NCBI GenBank assembly: GCA_023512835.1
Contig: CM042087.1
Location: forward strand, 17,826,853 to 17,890,852
Direction of reading: 5' to 3'
Source: Taxillus chinensis
Lineage: Eukaryota; Streptophyta; Magnoliopsida; Santalales; Loranthaceae
Length of the DNA: 64,000 nt
The position numbers and the translations under genes are program-made. Numbering within the stretch: the stretch's first letter is position 1; the number at the start of each line of letters is the position of its first letter. This document shows, piece by piece, positions 1 to 8,602 of this stretch. The notes beneath the pieces were generated by a model that saw nothing but the letters and a program-made list of their open reading frames with translations, did not search any database and was not told the DNA's origin.

Positions 1-231
1 GTGGTGGTGGTGGCACCACCGCTGTGCTTTGCCATCTCACGGCGCACCTCCTCCCGAACGTCCTGCCGGAGTCCCTCCCGTAGCTCTCGTACCTCCACCG
101 GATGCCTTCTTGTAGCTGTGCCAGGTAACAACGCATGCCCTCCAACGGATGGTCCCGCACCCGGACCCTCATGGGCAGATGACTCATCGCCCACTTGCCC
201 CGGACGCACGTGTCACTCTCCTCGGTGGCAT
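1..231 (-). pseudogene. gag: G1 gag N-terminus (truncated by window edge, frameshifted)
   Basis: On the minus strand an ATG at 231 opens with MPPRRVTRAS and reaches a TGA at 186-184. One frame over, the reading continues without a stop to the window edge, through an arginine- and glutamate-rich stretch (VREEVRREMAKH). The MPPRR-type start matches the gag starts at 34855 and 37926, which supports this ATG. Gag forms the virus-like particle that packages element RNA. No capsid core or zinc knuckle is visible because the gene leaves the window. The frameshift implies an inactive copy. Confidence 0.7.
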
Positions 232-643
232 TCTTACTACACGAAGTAAGATGCACAAACGTCGAACGCGTTTGACTACTAACAAGTTGACTACCTTTAC
301 CTCATTATCAAGTCAAGCCGTACATGGCATTACACACATTTTAACCATTGCATCAATCAATATTGCACACAAGACAGTCCACATTGTAGTCATACCCAAG
401 GCATTCCAAGAATATTCGAGTTGCACGGTTCACACATAATCATGTTATGCACATCCTTCACACATGACAACAAATGCAACTAGTGCCCTAATGCCAATGC
501 ATGCAAATCCTACCACAAGACTTGGACTACCCTAAGTACACCTTGGAGGCTCAAAGAGGACCATGTTGATCAGGCATGTCCCTCCAGGCTCCTCCAAAGG
601 ACTCAAGATAACCAAGTCCGCCCACTACCCTAGGCCAACTAGA
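232..643 (-). other. G1 untranslated leader between PBS and gag
   Basis: About 410 bases separate the primer-binding site from the gag ATG. I see no convincing reading frame on either strand. Leaders of this length are usual in Tekay-like elements and carry packaging and dimerisation signals, none of which I can identify here. Confidence 0.55.
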
Positions 644-658
644 CCATGCTCGATACCA
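644..658 (-). promoter_or_regulatory. G1 primer-binding site (initiator-Met tRNA)
   Basis: On the minus strand, TGGTATCGAGCATGG lies three bases inside the LTR end. It resembles the TGGTATCAGAGC complement of the 3' end of plant initiator methionine tRNA, with one base missing. It fixes the orientation of G1 and identifies the adjoining LTR as a 5' LTR. Confidence 0.8.
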
Positions 659-1173
659 TATTGTCACGCCCCAGATTTCCAACCCGAGGAAACCGGTACG
701 TGACTCCCCATTCACCCACACGGAGGGCAATGGGGTTGGATTACCGGATGCCACACAAGCAAGTCTAACAATTACAATAAATCAAATAAGCCACATCTTT
801 ATTTAATTCCAAAACATCAAAGGTTCACAAAACAACCAAGTCCCCGATTACGATTCAATCCCTTAGTACAATCCCCTCCCCGGGGGTTACATAAATCATG
901 AAAGTACATTACTTGAAATAAACAATAAAGTGGAGAGGGTCTTCCACCTTGGGGTCCCACCTAACGCCTGTAGGTTCCTGTAAAGAAAACAACATGGTAG
1001 GAGGGGTGAGCAACCACAACTCGCAGGGGATCATGTCTCCCCAACCCATCCCATGCACCTATTATCTACATGACTTGTGTACAAGTGCTGTGTCGTGATA
1101 CAATTATTTCACCAGATATAGTTACAGGCTATAACAAAGAAACACAATCATACATGGGCTGGTACATAAACAC

Positions 1174-1350
1174 TCCCGGGCTTCCACGGCCACCGGGTTT
1201 CAAGAACAGTCCCCAGGCTTCCACAACCACCGGGTTCCACAAACGGTCCCGGGCTTCCACGACCACCGGGTTCCACAAAACAGTCCCGGGCTTCCACGGC
1301 CACCGGGTTCCACAAAACGGTCCCAGGCTTCCACGGCCACCGGGTGTACA
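1174..1350. repeat. Tandem array in LTR A, about five 36-37-base units
   Basis: Units begin CCCGGGCTTCCACGGCCACC and continue GGGTTCCACAAAACGGT. Successive units differ at a few CG-rich positions. At the matching place in LTR B there is a different array (4827-5085), so this part of the LTR changes quickly. Confidence 0.85.
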
Positions 1351-1997
1351 AGCAAACACGCAAAGACACATGGCCATACAGGCATAACGTCAAACACTTA
1401 GCATGCTTAGTCACACAGGAATAACATCGAACACTTAACATGCATATATCCACAAGCTCATAAACCCGGCCACACGGACATAATCTAACACACTCGACGT
1501 GCGTGGCCTCACAGGCATTTCCGCAAACACAACATGCACAGCCTCACAAGCTTTACCTCAAACACATAACATGCACAGCCTCACAGGCATAATGTCAAAC
1601 ACTTGGCAGGCATATACACACAGCAATACTCACACAGGCATTTCATCAAACATATAGCATGTATTCCATAGAATCACACCAAAACGCCACTGAAGGCCAA
1701 CATTCATATAGGAGGTCACACCTATATGAATTTACATATAAATAATATAACAGATATAACTCATATTCTGCCCTAGGACCCTAGGACAGAGGAGGACTTA
1801 GGAAGAACAGAATCCCTACCTTAAAACAGATCTTCCTTGCTCCCGCGCCAAACGCCGTCCTCCCCACGCAAGATGCTCCAGGCGACGAACCAAGAACTCC
1901 CCTTCCCTCTCTCTCTCTCTAGCTCTCTCTCTCTCTCAGGCGGCGAACAGCAAAGAAAGGAACACAAGAACCCTAAACTCAAACTCAAGCCCCCCCT

Positions 1998-2073
1998 TAT
2001 ATAGACACCATCCACATCAAAACGACGTAGTTTTGATTAAGTAAACCCAGGATCAAAACGACGTAGTTTTGAT
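1998..2073 (-). promoter_or_regulatory. LTR A promoter: two ACGT palindromes and TATA box
   Basis: On the minus strand, two near-palindromes (2073-2052 and 2037-2016) with ATCAAAAC / GTTTTGAT arms around an ACGT core precede a TATATAAG-type box at about 2005-1998. A CT/GA run lies further downstream, around 1905-1937. The same order is seen in LTRs B, C, D and E, which supports a pol II promoter driving G1 transcription leftward. Confidence 0.65.
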
Positions 2074-2202
2074 CACACAAGTTGCCACCTTTCCGCACCC
2101 ATATAGGCCAAAATACTCAGAATTTCAACATGGTCCTTTGGAGAAAGTTCCTTAGAATGACAAAACCAAGGGAACCATGCAAAAATATGGCTGCACGCCA
2201 AT

Positions 2203-2231
2203 TTGCACGTGAATTCCCAATTCACGTGCAA
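2203..2231. repeat. Perfect 13-bp hairpin with G-box arms in LTR A
   Basis: TTGCACGTGAATT (2203-2215), a CCC loop, then the exact inverted complement at 2219-2231. Each arm contains CACGTG, the G-box core bound by plant bZIP and bHLH factors. Degenerate versions occur in the matching part of LTRs B, C and E. Confidence 0.75.
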
Positions 2232-2502
2232 CTCCATATGAACTCCAAATGCTCTCAAACTTCACCCCTAGCCTCCTTGCATCATTTGGAAGACAATTAC
2301 ACTTGCACGTGAATTGGACCCATATCACGTGCACCTCACATACATGTCCATTTGGTCTGAAACTTCGTGGTAGATAGAGGACATCATTCTAAGCATCTTT
2401 CCTTTTGCACGTGAATTCATTGGAGTCCATTTACTAGGTCAAAATCTAGAAAAACTCTACTCAAGAGGCAAAACCGACTAACTCAAGGTACGGGTCCTTA
2501 CA

Positions 2503-3650
2503 AACGCCGAGTACCCTGCTATGTTGATGCGGTGACTTCTCGTTCAATCATATGAATTCTAGCAAATGGATGCTTCATGTATAGGCTTATGGGGTTGGCC
2601 TTGTTCGGTTGTCGGGGTCTTAATGAATCCGTGGGAGGTTTCTTAACCTCATTGTTGTCAGACTTGCTCACATGAGTTGTTGTCAGCACGCTAATTAGCC
2701 AAGCTCTAGTTCTTGTTGTGATCATGGGTGTTATGTGTTGCTTTGATCTTCTCGTGATGTTTACTACTTGATTTCTCTTTTCGGGGACGAACCGTCCAAA
2801 GGTGGGAAGGTTGTGAGGAAACTCCCTGCGGATGAGTTTGTATGGTGTCAGCGAGTGGGCAGTGGAACGTTAAACGTGTAGTAGTGTTTTGTTTGTGCCT
2901 TGTTCCTTGTAGTGGTGTTTATGATGTGAGTTGGTCTGTGACCTATGTGATTTGTTAAACATACGTGTTGGGGATGGGCGTATATGTCGTACACCGTCGT
3001 GACATGTGAATACTTGTGACATGTGTTAGGTGAGGAGAACAAGGATTGTTTGTGAGTTTAGAATATGTGTTTCCCTATCATGCTGTGTTGTATTGGGTTT
3101 GTGGGTACGTGCCTTCATGTGTGTTATTGTATGATATCTTCAGTCGCGGGTATGTGAATGGTTGTGGACGATGTGCATCAGCATGTGCATTATGGAAAGT
3201 GTATTGTCTTTTCGAGGACGACACGTCCTATGGAGGAAATATGGAAACGCGAATTCATGATGTGTGAGCAACACCCAGAATTGTTCGAGGACGAACAATC
3301 TTAAGTGTGGGAGGTGGCTGTTGGTGGCTGTTGGCCAAGGGATAATGATATGTTTTCTTGTATTAGTTGTGTATGATTTGGTGTATTTGTTTTGTCTTTT
3401 AGACATGTGTTCATATTTGTGATGTGTTTTGAGATGTGTATTTGTGACATGCGGATATGTGTTATATGCATTATTGTGATGCATGTGGTTATGGATTATG
3501 GTGGTACCTTGTTATGTGCTGTTATGTGCTGTACGCGGTGTATGACCCATTTGGGTGTTGTGGCTCGCCGTGTGGCAAATGGGTAGCTTGTATTTGTTTT
3601 CCTCGTATGTCATTTCTTTTCGAGGATGAAAAGTCTTAAGGGGGAGAGGA
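2503..3650 (+). other. G2 internal 3' region (after pol), partial
   Basis: This segment precedes the polypurine tract of LTR B and has no domain-bearing frame. It is rich in TGTG and contains four copies of a TTCGAGGACGA-like module (about 2776-2812, 3207-3235, 3281-3317, 3613-3650). The one at 3284-3317 resembles the pol terminus of G3, which encodes LFEDEQP, followed by a purine run. The upstream G2 gag-pol is absent, cut off at 2502/2503 by G1. Confidence 0.6.
3613..3650 (+). promoter_or_regulatory. G2 polypurine tract with upstream hairpin
   Basis: AAGGGGGAGAGGA directly precedes the TGTAATGACCC start of LTR B, the usual place for the plus-strand primer of reverse transcription. Just upstream, CTTTTCGAGGATGAAAAG can fold with CTTTTC/GAAAAG arms. 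The same arrangement, inverted, precedes LTR C of G3 at 27582-27610. Confidence 0.8.
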
Positions 3651-4195
3651 TGTAATGACCCGTGTGTAACCACAAACACCTTGGATGTTGGTGCACAAGT
3701 TTGAGGTAAGAGATGAGCCCAAGAGGGGACTTTTGGGAGGTGCATGTGACAAGTGATAACGTACATTTATGCCCTAGGAAGATGTTATGCATATACATGC
3801 GGTTTTAAGCTGTTTTAGCAGATTTTGGAGCTCCCTTTTGGTATAGTAGATGGCCTCAAACAATTGGCATGCAAGAACAAAAGTTGCTTAGAATGAGGTC
3901 CTCTATCTACCACAGAAATTTCAGAGCATTTGGAGCTGCACGTGAATTCAACCATTTCATGTGCAAGCATATTTTTGCTTCTCGGACCTCTACAAGATGC
4001 AAGGAGGCTTGGGGTGAAGTTTGAGTACATTTGGAGCTGCACGCCAATTGGGGAATTGGCGTTCAAATTGGCGTTCAGGCATGTTTTTGCATGGTTACCT
4101 TGGTTTTGTCATTCTAATCATCTTTTCCCAAAGGACCATGTTGGAATTGTGAATATTTTGGTGTGTATGGATGTGGGAAGGTCATAGCTTGTTCC

Positions 4196-4273
4196 ATCAA
4201 AACTACGTCGTTTTGATGCTGGGATTCACTTAATCAAAACTACGTCCTTTTGATGTTGTGTTGTCTATATAAG
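4196..4273 (+). promoter_or_regulatory. LTR B promoter: two ACGT palindromes and TATA box
   Basis: Palindromic ACGT elements at 4196-4217 and 4233-4254 are followed by TATATAAG at 4266-4273. A GA run lies downstream, at about 4331-4346. In a 3' LTR this promoter points out of G2, toward the T1 integrase fragment. Confidence 0.65.
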
Positions 4274-4826
4274 GAGGAGAAGCCCTCTGTTTTAGGTTTA
4301 ATGTTCTCTTCAGTTTCTTGCGGCGTCGTAGAGAGAGAGAGAGAGCTGAAGAGAGGGAAGGAAGGGGAGTTCTTGGTTCTTTGCCGGAGCATCTTGCGTG
4401 GGGAGGACGGCGTTTAGCGCGGGAGCAAGGAAGATCTGCTTTAAGGTAGGGGTTCTGTTCTTCCTAAATCCTCCTCTGTCCTAGGGTTCTAGGGTAGGTA
4501 ATGGATTATATCTGTATGTAATCCATATAGGTGTGATCTCCTATATGGATGTTGGCCTTCAATGGCATTTTGGTGTGATTCTGTTGTTGCATGCTATATG
4601 TTCGATGAAATGCCTGTGTGAATATAGCTGTGTGTATATGCCTATTACATGTTTGGTAATATGCCTGTGTGGCTGGACTTGTGATTTGGTGTATGTATGC
4701 ATCTTTGGGTGTTTGTTCTATTGCCTGAATGGCTGGGTTTGTGCACTTGTGAATGGGTGCACACCAAGTGTTTGGTTTTATGCTTAGGTGACCGTAGTGT
4801 GTGTTGTGTGCATGACTGTGGTATCT

Positions 4827-5085
4827 GGCCTGAAGAGGCGGTTAAATTATTTTGCCTGGGAGGCAGTTAAACCAATGGCCTGAAGAGGCGGTTAAACTAC
4901 TTTGCCTGAGAGGCGGTTAAATTAGTGGCCTGAAGAGGCGGTTAAATTACTTGTTTGAGATGTGGTTTGTTAGCCCGTGTGGCTAAGCCTGAGTGGCCGT
5001 GGATATGTTAGCCCGTGTGGCTAAGCCTGAGTGGCTGTGGACATGTTAGCCTATATGGCTAAGCCTGTATGGCTGTGGATATGTG
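4827..5085. repeat. Two tandem blocks in LTR B
   Basis: From 4827, units GGCCTGAAGAGGCGGTTAAA alternate with TTTGCCTGAGAGGCGGTTAAA variants. From about 4970, units of GTTAGCCCGTGTGGCTAAGCC plus TGAGTGGCCGTGGATAT repeat. They differ in sequence from the LTR A array at the equivalent position. Confidence 0.75.
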
Positions 5086-5550
5086 TATGCCATGTGATTG
5101 TGGAATATAACATGTTTGTATCTTATTGTCACTACACTGCACCTGTACACACCCTCATGTAGACGCTAGGAGCATGGGATGGGTTGGGGAGACATGATCC
5201 CTACTGAGCTGTGGTTGCTCACCCCTCCCTCTATATTGTGTTTTCTTTCAGGAACATACAGGCGTTAGGTTGGACCCCAAGGTGGAAGACCTTATTTACT
5301 TTACTGTCTTCCATTTATGTTATTTTTATGAGAATTGATGTAACCCCAGGGGGGATGAATTGAAAAGAGAATTTTGTTGTAATAAAGACTGGTTTGGATT
5401 GTGGATCGCTTTTATGAACATTACTTTCTTGAATGTGTGGATGTTTAAAATGTTATATTCGGGGTTTGCACCCTAACCCCTTTGCCCTCCGTGTGGGTAA
5501 AAGGGGAGTCACATACCGGTTTCCTCGGGTTGGAAATCCGGGGCGTGACA

Positions 5551-6320
5551 CTAAGTGGGTCGTAGCAGCCTCCTATGTCCAAGTCACTCAGTCAGTAATC
5601 ACTAAGTTTGTCCGCAACAACATCGTGTGCCACTATGGGCTCACAGAGCATATTATAACAGATAATGCTGCCAATCTAAATAGCCGGATGATGGACAATT
5701 TGTGTGAACAGTTCAAAATCCGACATCGTAACTCAACACCGTACCGTCCTCAAATGAACGGAACGGTAGAAGCGGCGAACAAGAACATCATGAACATTAT
5801 TCGGAAAATGACTGAGACGTACAAAGATTGGAGCGAGAAACTCCCATATGCACTACATGCCTATAGAACCACAGTACGGACTTCAACTAGGGCAATGCCA
5901 TTTTCCTTAGTTTATGGCATGGAGGCTGTTTTACCGGTGGAGGTAGAAATTCCATCTTTGAGGGTGCTCATGGATATCAAGCTAGATGAAGCCGAATGGG
6001 TTAAGAACCGTTTCAAAGAGTTGAACTTGATTGACGGGAAACGATTCACAGCAGTTTGCCGAGGTCAGCTTTATCAAAAGAGAATGATGGCTAGCTTCAA
6101 CAAAAAGGTACGACCAAGGGCATTTCGAGAAAGAGACCTGGTCCTGAAAAAGATAATACCAATACAGCATGATCACAAAGGCAAATGGACTCCAAACTAT
6201 GAGGGGCCGTATGTTGTAAAAAGAGCATTCTCGGGTGGTGCACTCGTCCTCACCAAAATGGATGGAGATAAACTCCCGAACCCTGTAAACAGTGATGCTG
6301 TAAAGAAATTTTATGCTTAA
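5551..6320 (+). pseudogene. T1 integrase, Tat/Ogre-type Ty3/gypsy (5' truncated)
   Basis: An open frame from the LTR B edge to the TAA at 6318-6320 encodes the integrase core and C-terminal region. It opens TKWVVAAS, the normal continuation of a DYFTKWVEA-type motif whose first Asp is lost. The second catalytic Asp is in ITDNAAN and the Glu in NGTVEAAN, with 35 residues between them (D35E). Downstream, NWSEKLPYALHAYRTT-like and PFSLVYGMEAVLPVE blocks are typical of plant gypsy integrases, then a basic region ending KKFYA. Integrase joins element cDNA to host DNA. LTR B inserted just after the first catalytic motif, so the gene is dead. Tat lineage is inferred from the sequence and the downstream structure. 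Confidence 0.85.
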
Positions 6321-7320
6321 TTTCTGTTCTTGTACCAGAGTGGATTTGAAATTGCCATTTATTGAAAGAATTCTCCATGTTCTTGAACCTTTTATCTTTA
6401 TTTACCGTTGAAGGAGCCTTTCCCTGAGTAAAAGCAAAAAAAGAAAACACCAAAGGGCCAAAAAAAAAAAGAAAAAGAAAAGGGGCCTTCTCATCTTGCA
6501 AAAGAATTCTAAATGGTCGTTCACCATTTTCGCTAAATCAAAACCAGCTTACCCGAGTGAGTCTAAATCTCACATTCATCATCTCCTTCATATAAATGGC
6601 AACAAAAATTTCATTTTGGTACAAAGACGAGGAAGTCACAGCTAAGAGCGGACTTGGTGAAAACCCGAAAGGGCGTCAAGGGTAAAATACAAAGCTCTGT
6701 GAAAAGAGAGAAGAATTAAAGGCGGACTTAGTGAAAACCCGAAAGGGCACTAAGGGTAAAATACAAAGCCAAACAAAGGGACCAGATCCAAAGTCACCTA
6801 AAGCAGTCTGATAAAATCTCAAGCACCTCAGAGGGACGGATCAGTTACTCCACATCAAAGGCCAGCCTGCAAACAGAAGGATTGGTCAAGTCTTGAGCAT
6901 ACTTTGATCAACTTTGTAGACCAATATCTTAAAAACCTATCATTCTATTTTATAAAAGAAAGATTTGTTAAACTCTTATGATAATGCATGAGTCATGTTG
7001 TGTATGATGATGTAGTTTTCTCAAAATTCTTTGTCATTTTTCAAAATTCTTTTAAAAAAAAAATCCCCAAGCAGAGTTTTCTTGAACATTCCATGCATGG
7101 AGATATCAGCATGCGAAAAGATGGAGCCCCGGTCTCTTGCAGAAAAGAGAAAACAAAAAGCACAAGTCATCCACTGGCCTCTTTCCTAACAGAGGAGAAG
7201 GATTTACAAACTTAATCATAAAGTCACAAACATTCATGTATCTTCATGCATCATTAGCATACATCCTAGCATGTTTGTTCTTCTTACTCATAGGATTATC
7301 CGTATATCGAATGGCATGAG
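6321..7320 (+). other. T1 3' untranslated region, first part
   Basis: Non-coding sequence after the integrase stop. It contains two direct repeats, at about 6649-6703 and 6721-6771, built on GGCGGACTTAGTGAAAACCC followed by GAAAGGGC. This kind of repeat is common downstream of pol in Tat/Retand elements. It is interrupted at 7325 by S1 and resumes at 20131. An A-rich run sits at 6460-6480. No reliable gene is seen. Confidence 0.65.
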
Positions 7321-7508
7321 GATTCTGTTGGATCAAACCCCAAATTTGGATAATGCCGTTAAAGCCTTATGTAATTTGATCTCGAGATCTTTTGTGTTTA
7401 TTTAATCATTGCGGAAGGTATGTCACTAATCCAAAGATGCACTCGTGAGAGCAAAGCTAAGGACAGGATACATAATCCTGATCCGGACAAGAGTTAGTGT
7501 CATCAAAT

Positions 7509-7527
7509 ACTTGGTAAATAACCAAGT
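7509..7527. promoter_or_regulatory. Conserved palindrome in S-family LTRs
   Basis: ACTTGGT and ACCAAGT flank a 5-base loop. The same palindrome lies beside the minisatellite in the solo LTR (23712-23730) and in the S2 LTRs (about 51570 and 63293). Its constancy next to a fast-changing array suggests selection, but its function is unknown. Confidence 0.6.
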
Positions 7528-7529
7528 AA

Positions 7530-7960
7530 CAATAAGTGCGGAGTAAGGACGATAAGTGCGGAGTAAGGATAAGTGCGGAGTAAGGACGATAAGTGCGGAG
7601 TAAGGATAAGTGCGGAGTAAGGACGATAAGTGCGGAGTAAGGAAAATAAGTACGGAGTAAGGAAAATAGATGCGGAGTAAGGAATCCGGACTTATTACTC
7701 GCCCGGAGTAAGGAACTTACATACGGAGTAAGAAACTTACACACGGAGTAAGGAACTTACATACGGAGTAAGGAACTTACATACGGAGTAAGGAACTTAC
7801 ATACGGAGTAAGGAACTTACATGCGGAGTAAGGAAGCGCTGACACGGACTAAGGATTCTAGTACCGAATAGATACGGAGTAAGCAACCACCGACACGGAG
7901 TAAGGTTCCGAGCTTCATTAACTACGGAGTAAGGAAAATTACACCGGACCAAGAAGACAC
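7530..7960. repeat. CGGAGTAAGG minisatellite, S1 5' LTR
   Basis: About 20 spaced units. The first part alternates GATAAGTGCGGAGTAAGGAC and short forms. The second part repeats ACGGAGTAAGGAACTTACAT nearly perfectly. The 3' LTR has the same array at about 19114-19545. The S2 and solo LTRs have a related but rearranged array read on the minus strand. Confidence 0.9.
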
Positions 7961-8238
7961 TGCTCCAATGAAACCGCATTTAAAGTTATCGGCTCGTGCT
8001 GTCCCGATGTAAGACGAATGCATTTAGAACAAGAAGAATCTTACACGTGGATCGTCCGGATATGTGGACACAACCTTAATTGTATCTCGGAACTCACAAA
8101 GACACTTATACTCTTCAAATCCAAGATCTTGAGCTCCACAATCCACAGCAGACAAGGCGGATAGATTACCGAGGGATAGTTAGTGCGGAACGCATTCCGG
8201 AACTTCAAGTTCCAAGGTTGTCTCTTAGGAATGTTTTG

Positions 8239-8246
8239 TATAAATA
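8239..8246 (+). promoter_or_regulatory. S1 LTR TATA box
   Basis: TATAAATA lies downstream of the minisatellite in the 5' LTR and is repeated in the 3' LTR and the S2 LTRs. It is the best candidate core promoter for genomic RNA; the start site cannot be read. Confidence 0.55.
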
Positions 8247-8544
8247 TTCATACTTATACTTCATGTAAAAAGAGAGAGCTAGAGCGAAGAAGTGCAAAAA
8301 TATAGAAAAGGCACTTGGCTAGTGTGTGAATTCAAAGTTGTAAACGAGTGTAAGAGAGTGTTTGCTTCTATTTTGTTGTAATCACTTTGTGATAATAAAA
8401 CAAAATACTTCCACTATCTGGTTATCTTCCGCATGATATTATCACTTAAACTAGATAAGTCTTTGTGTCTTGAGAGAAAAGAAAGAGTTCGAATAAGAGC
8501 CTATTCACCCCCCCCCCCCCTTTAGGCTCCAAGGGACCATCAAG

Positions 8545-8558
8545 TGGTATCGAGCAAG
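8545..8558 (+). promoter_or_regulatory. S1 primer-binding site (initiator-Met tRNA)
   Basis: TGGTATCGAGCAAG starts two bases after the LTR. It matches the plant initiator-Met tRNA 3' end complement apart from one missing base. S2 has TGGTATCAAAGC at the same place. Confidence 0.85.
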
Positions 8559-8602
8559 TTCTACTTCGTTCTAAGTAGAGATCCCACTCTTTCAATCTCG
8601 AA

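Larger units (their letters stand above)
1..2502 (-). mobile_element. G1: 5' end of a Tekay-like Ty3/gypsy element (partial)
   Basis: Read on the minus strand, this holds an LTR (2502 to 662), a primer-binding site, a leader and the beginning of gag, and then leaves the window. The LTR termini on the plus strand are TGTCACGCCCC and GGGTCCTTACA, the same as in the other Tekay-like LTRs here. The rest of gag, pol and the 3' LTR must lie to the left. G1 appears to be inserted in the 3' region of G2, which resumes at 2503. Lineage is inferred from the LTR termini and gag start, not from pol. Confidence 0.85.
662..2502 (-). repeat. LTR A, 5' LTR of G1
   Basis: A TG..CA repeat of 1841 bases. On the plus strand it starts TGTCACGCCCC and ends GGGTCCTTACA. 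It shares blocks with LTR B (3651-5550, opposite orientation): the terminal 35 bases, the segment with AAACGCCGTCCTCCCCACGC, the ACGT palindromes and a CT-rich run. It holds a 36-37-base tandem array, two palindromes, a TATA box and a long hairpin, listed separately. Confidence 0.85.
3651..5550 (+). repeat. LTR B, 3' LTR of G2
   Basis: A 1900-base repeat beginning TGTAATGACCC after the polypurine tract and ending GGGGCGTGACA. It is the inverted relative of LTR A. It carries two ACGT palindromes, a TATA box, a GA run and two tandem blocks. Its right edge cuts into the T1 integrase, which resumes at 5551. Confidence 0.88.
7326..8542 (+). repeat. S1 5' LTR
   Basis: Starts TGTTGGATCAAACCCC and ends GGGACCATCA, 1217 bases. 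It contains a perfect palindrome (7509-7527), a CGGAGTAAGG array (7530-7960), a TATAAATA box at 8239-8246 and a run of C ending at 8520. The TATA position leaves roughly 270 bases of R-U5. Confidence 0.93.

Noticed and set aside
644..658. A tRNA-Met gene fragment
   Set aside because: Only the 3' complement is present, next to an LTR end, so it is a primer-binding site.
1070..1453. Repeat-containing frames on both strands in LTR A (Pro/Arg/Gly-rich)
   Set aside because: They come from the 36-37-base tandem array. Several frames are open at once and no start context or homologue is evident.
7530..7960. CRISPR-like regular repeats
   Set aside because: Units are short and contiguous, spacers are not unique, there are no cas genes, and the context is a plant LTR.
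7457..7979. Long minus-strand frames with LTPHLSSLLRTY-type repeats
   Set aside because: They are produced by the CGGAGTAAGG minisatellite in the LTR, recur in each LTR, and shift with each array change.
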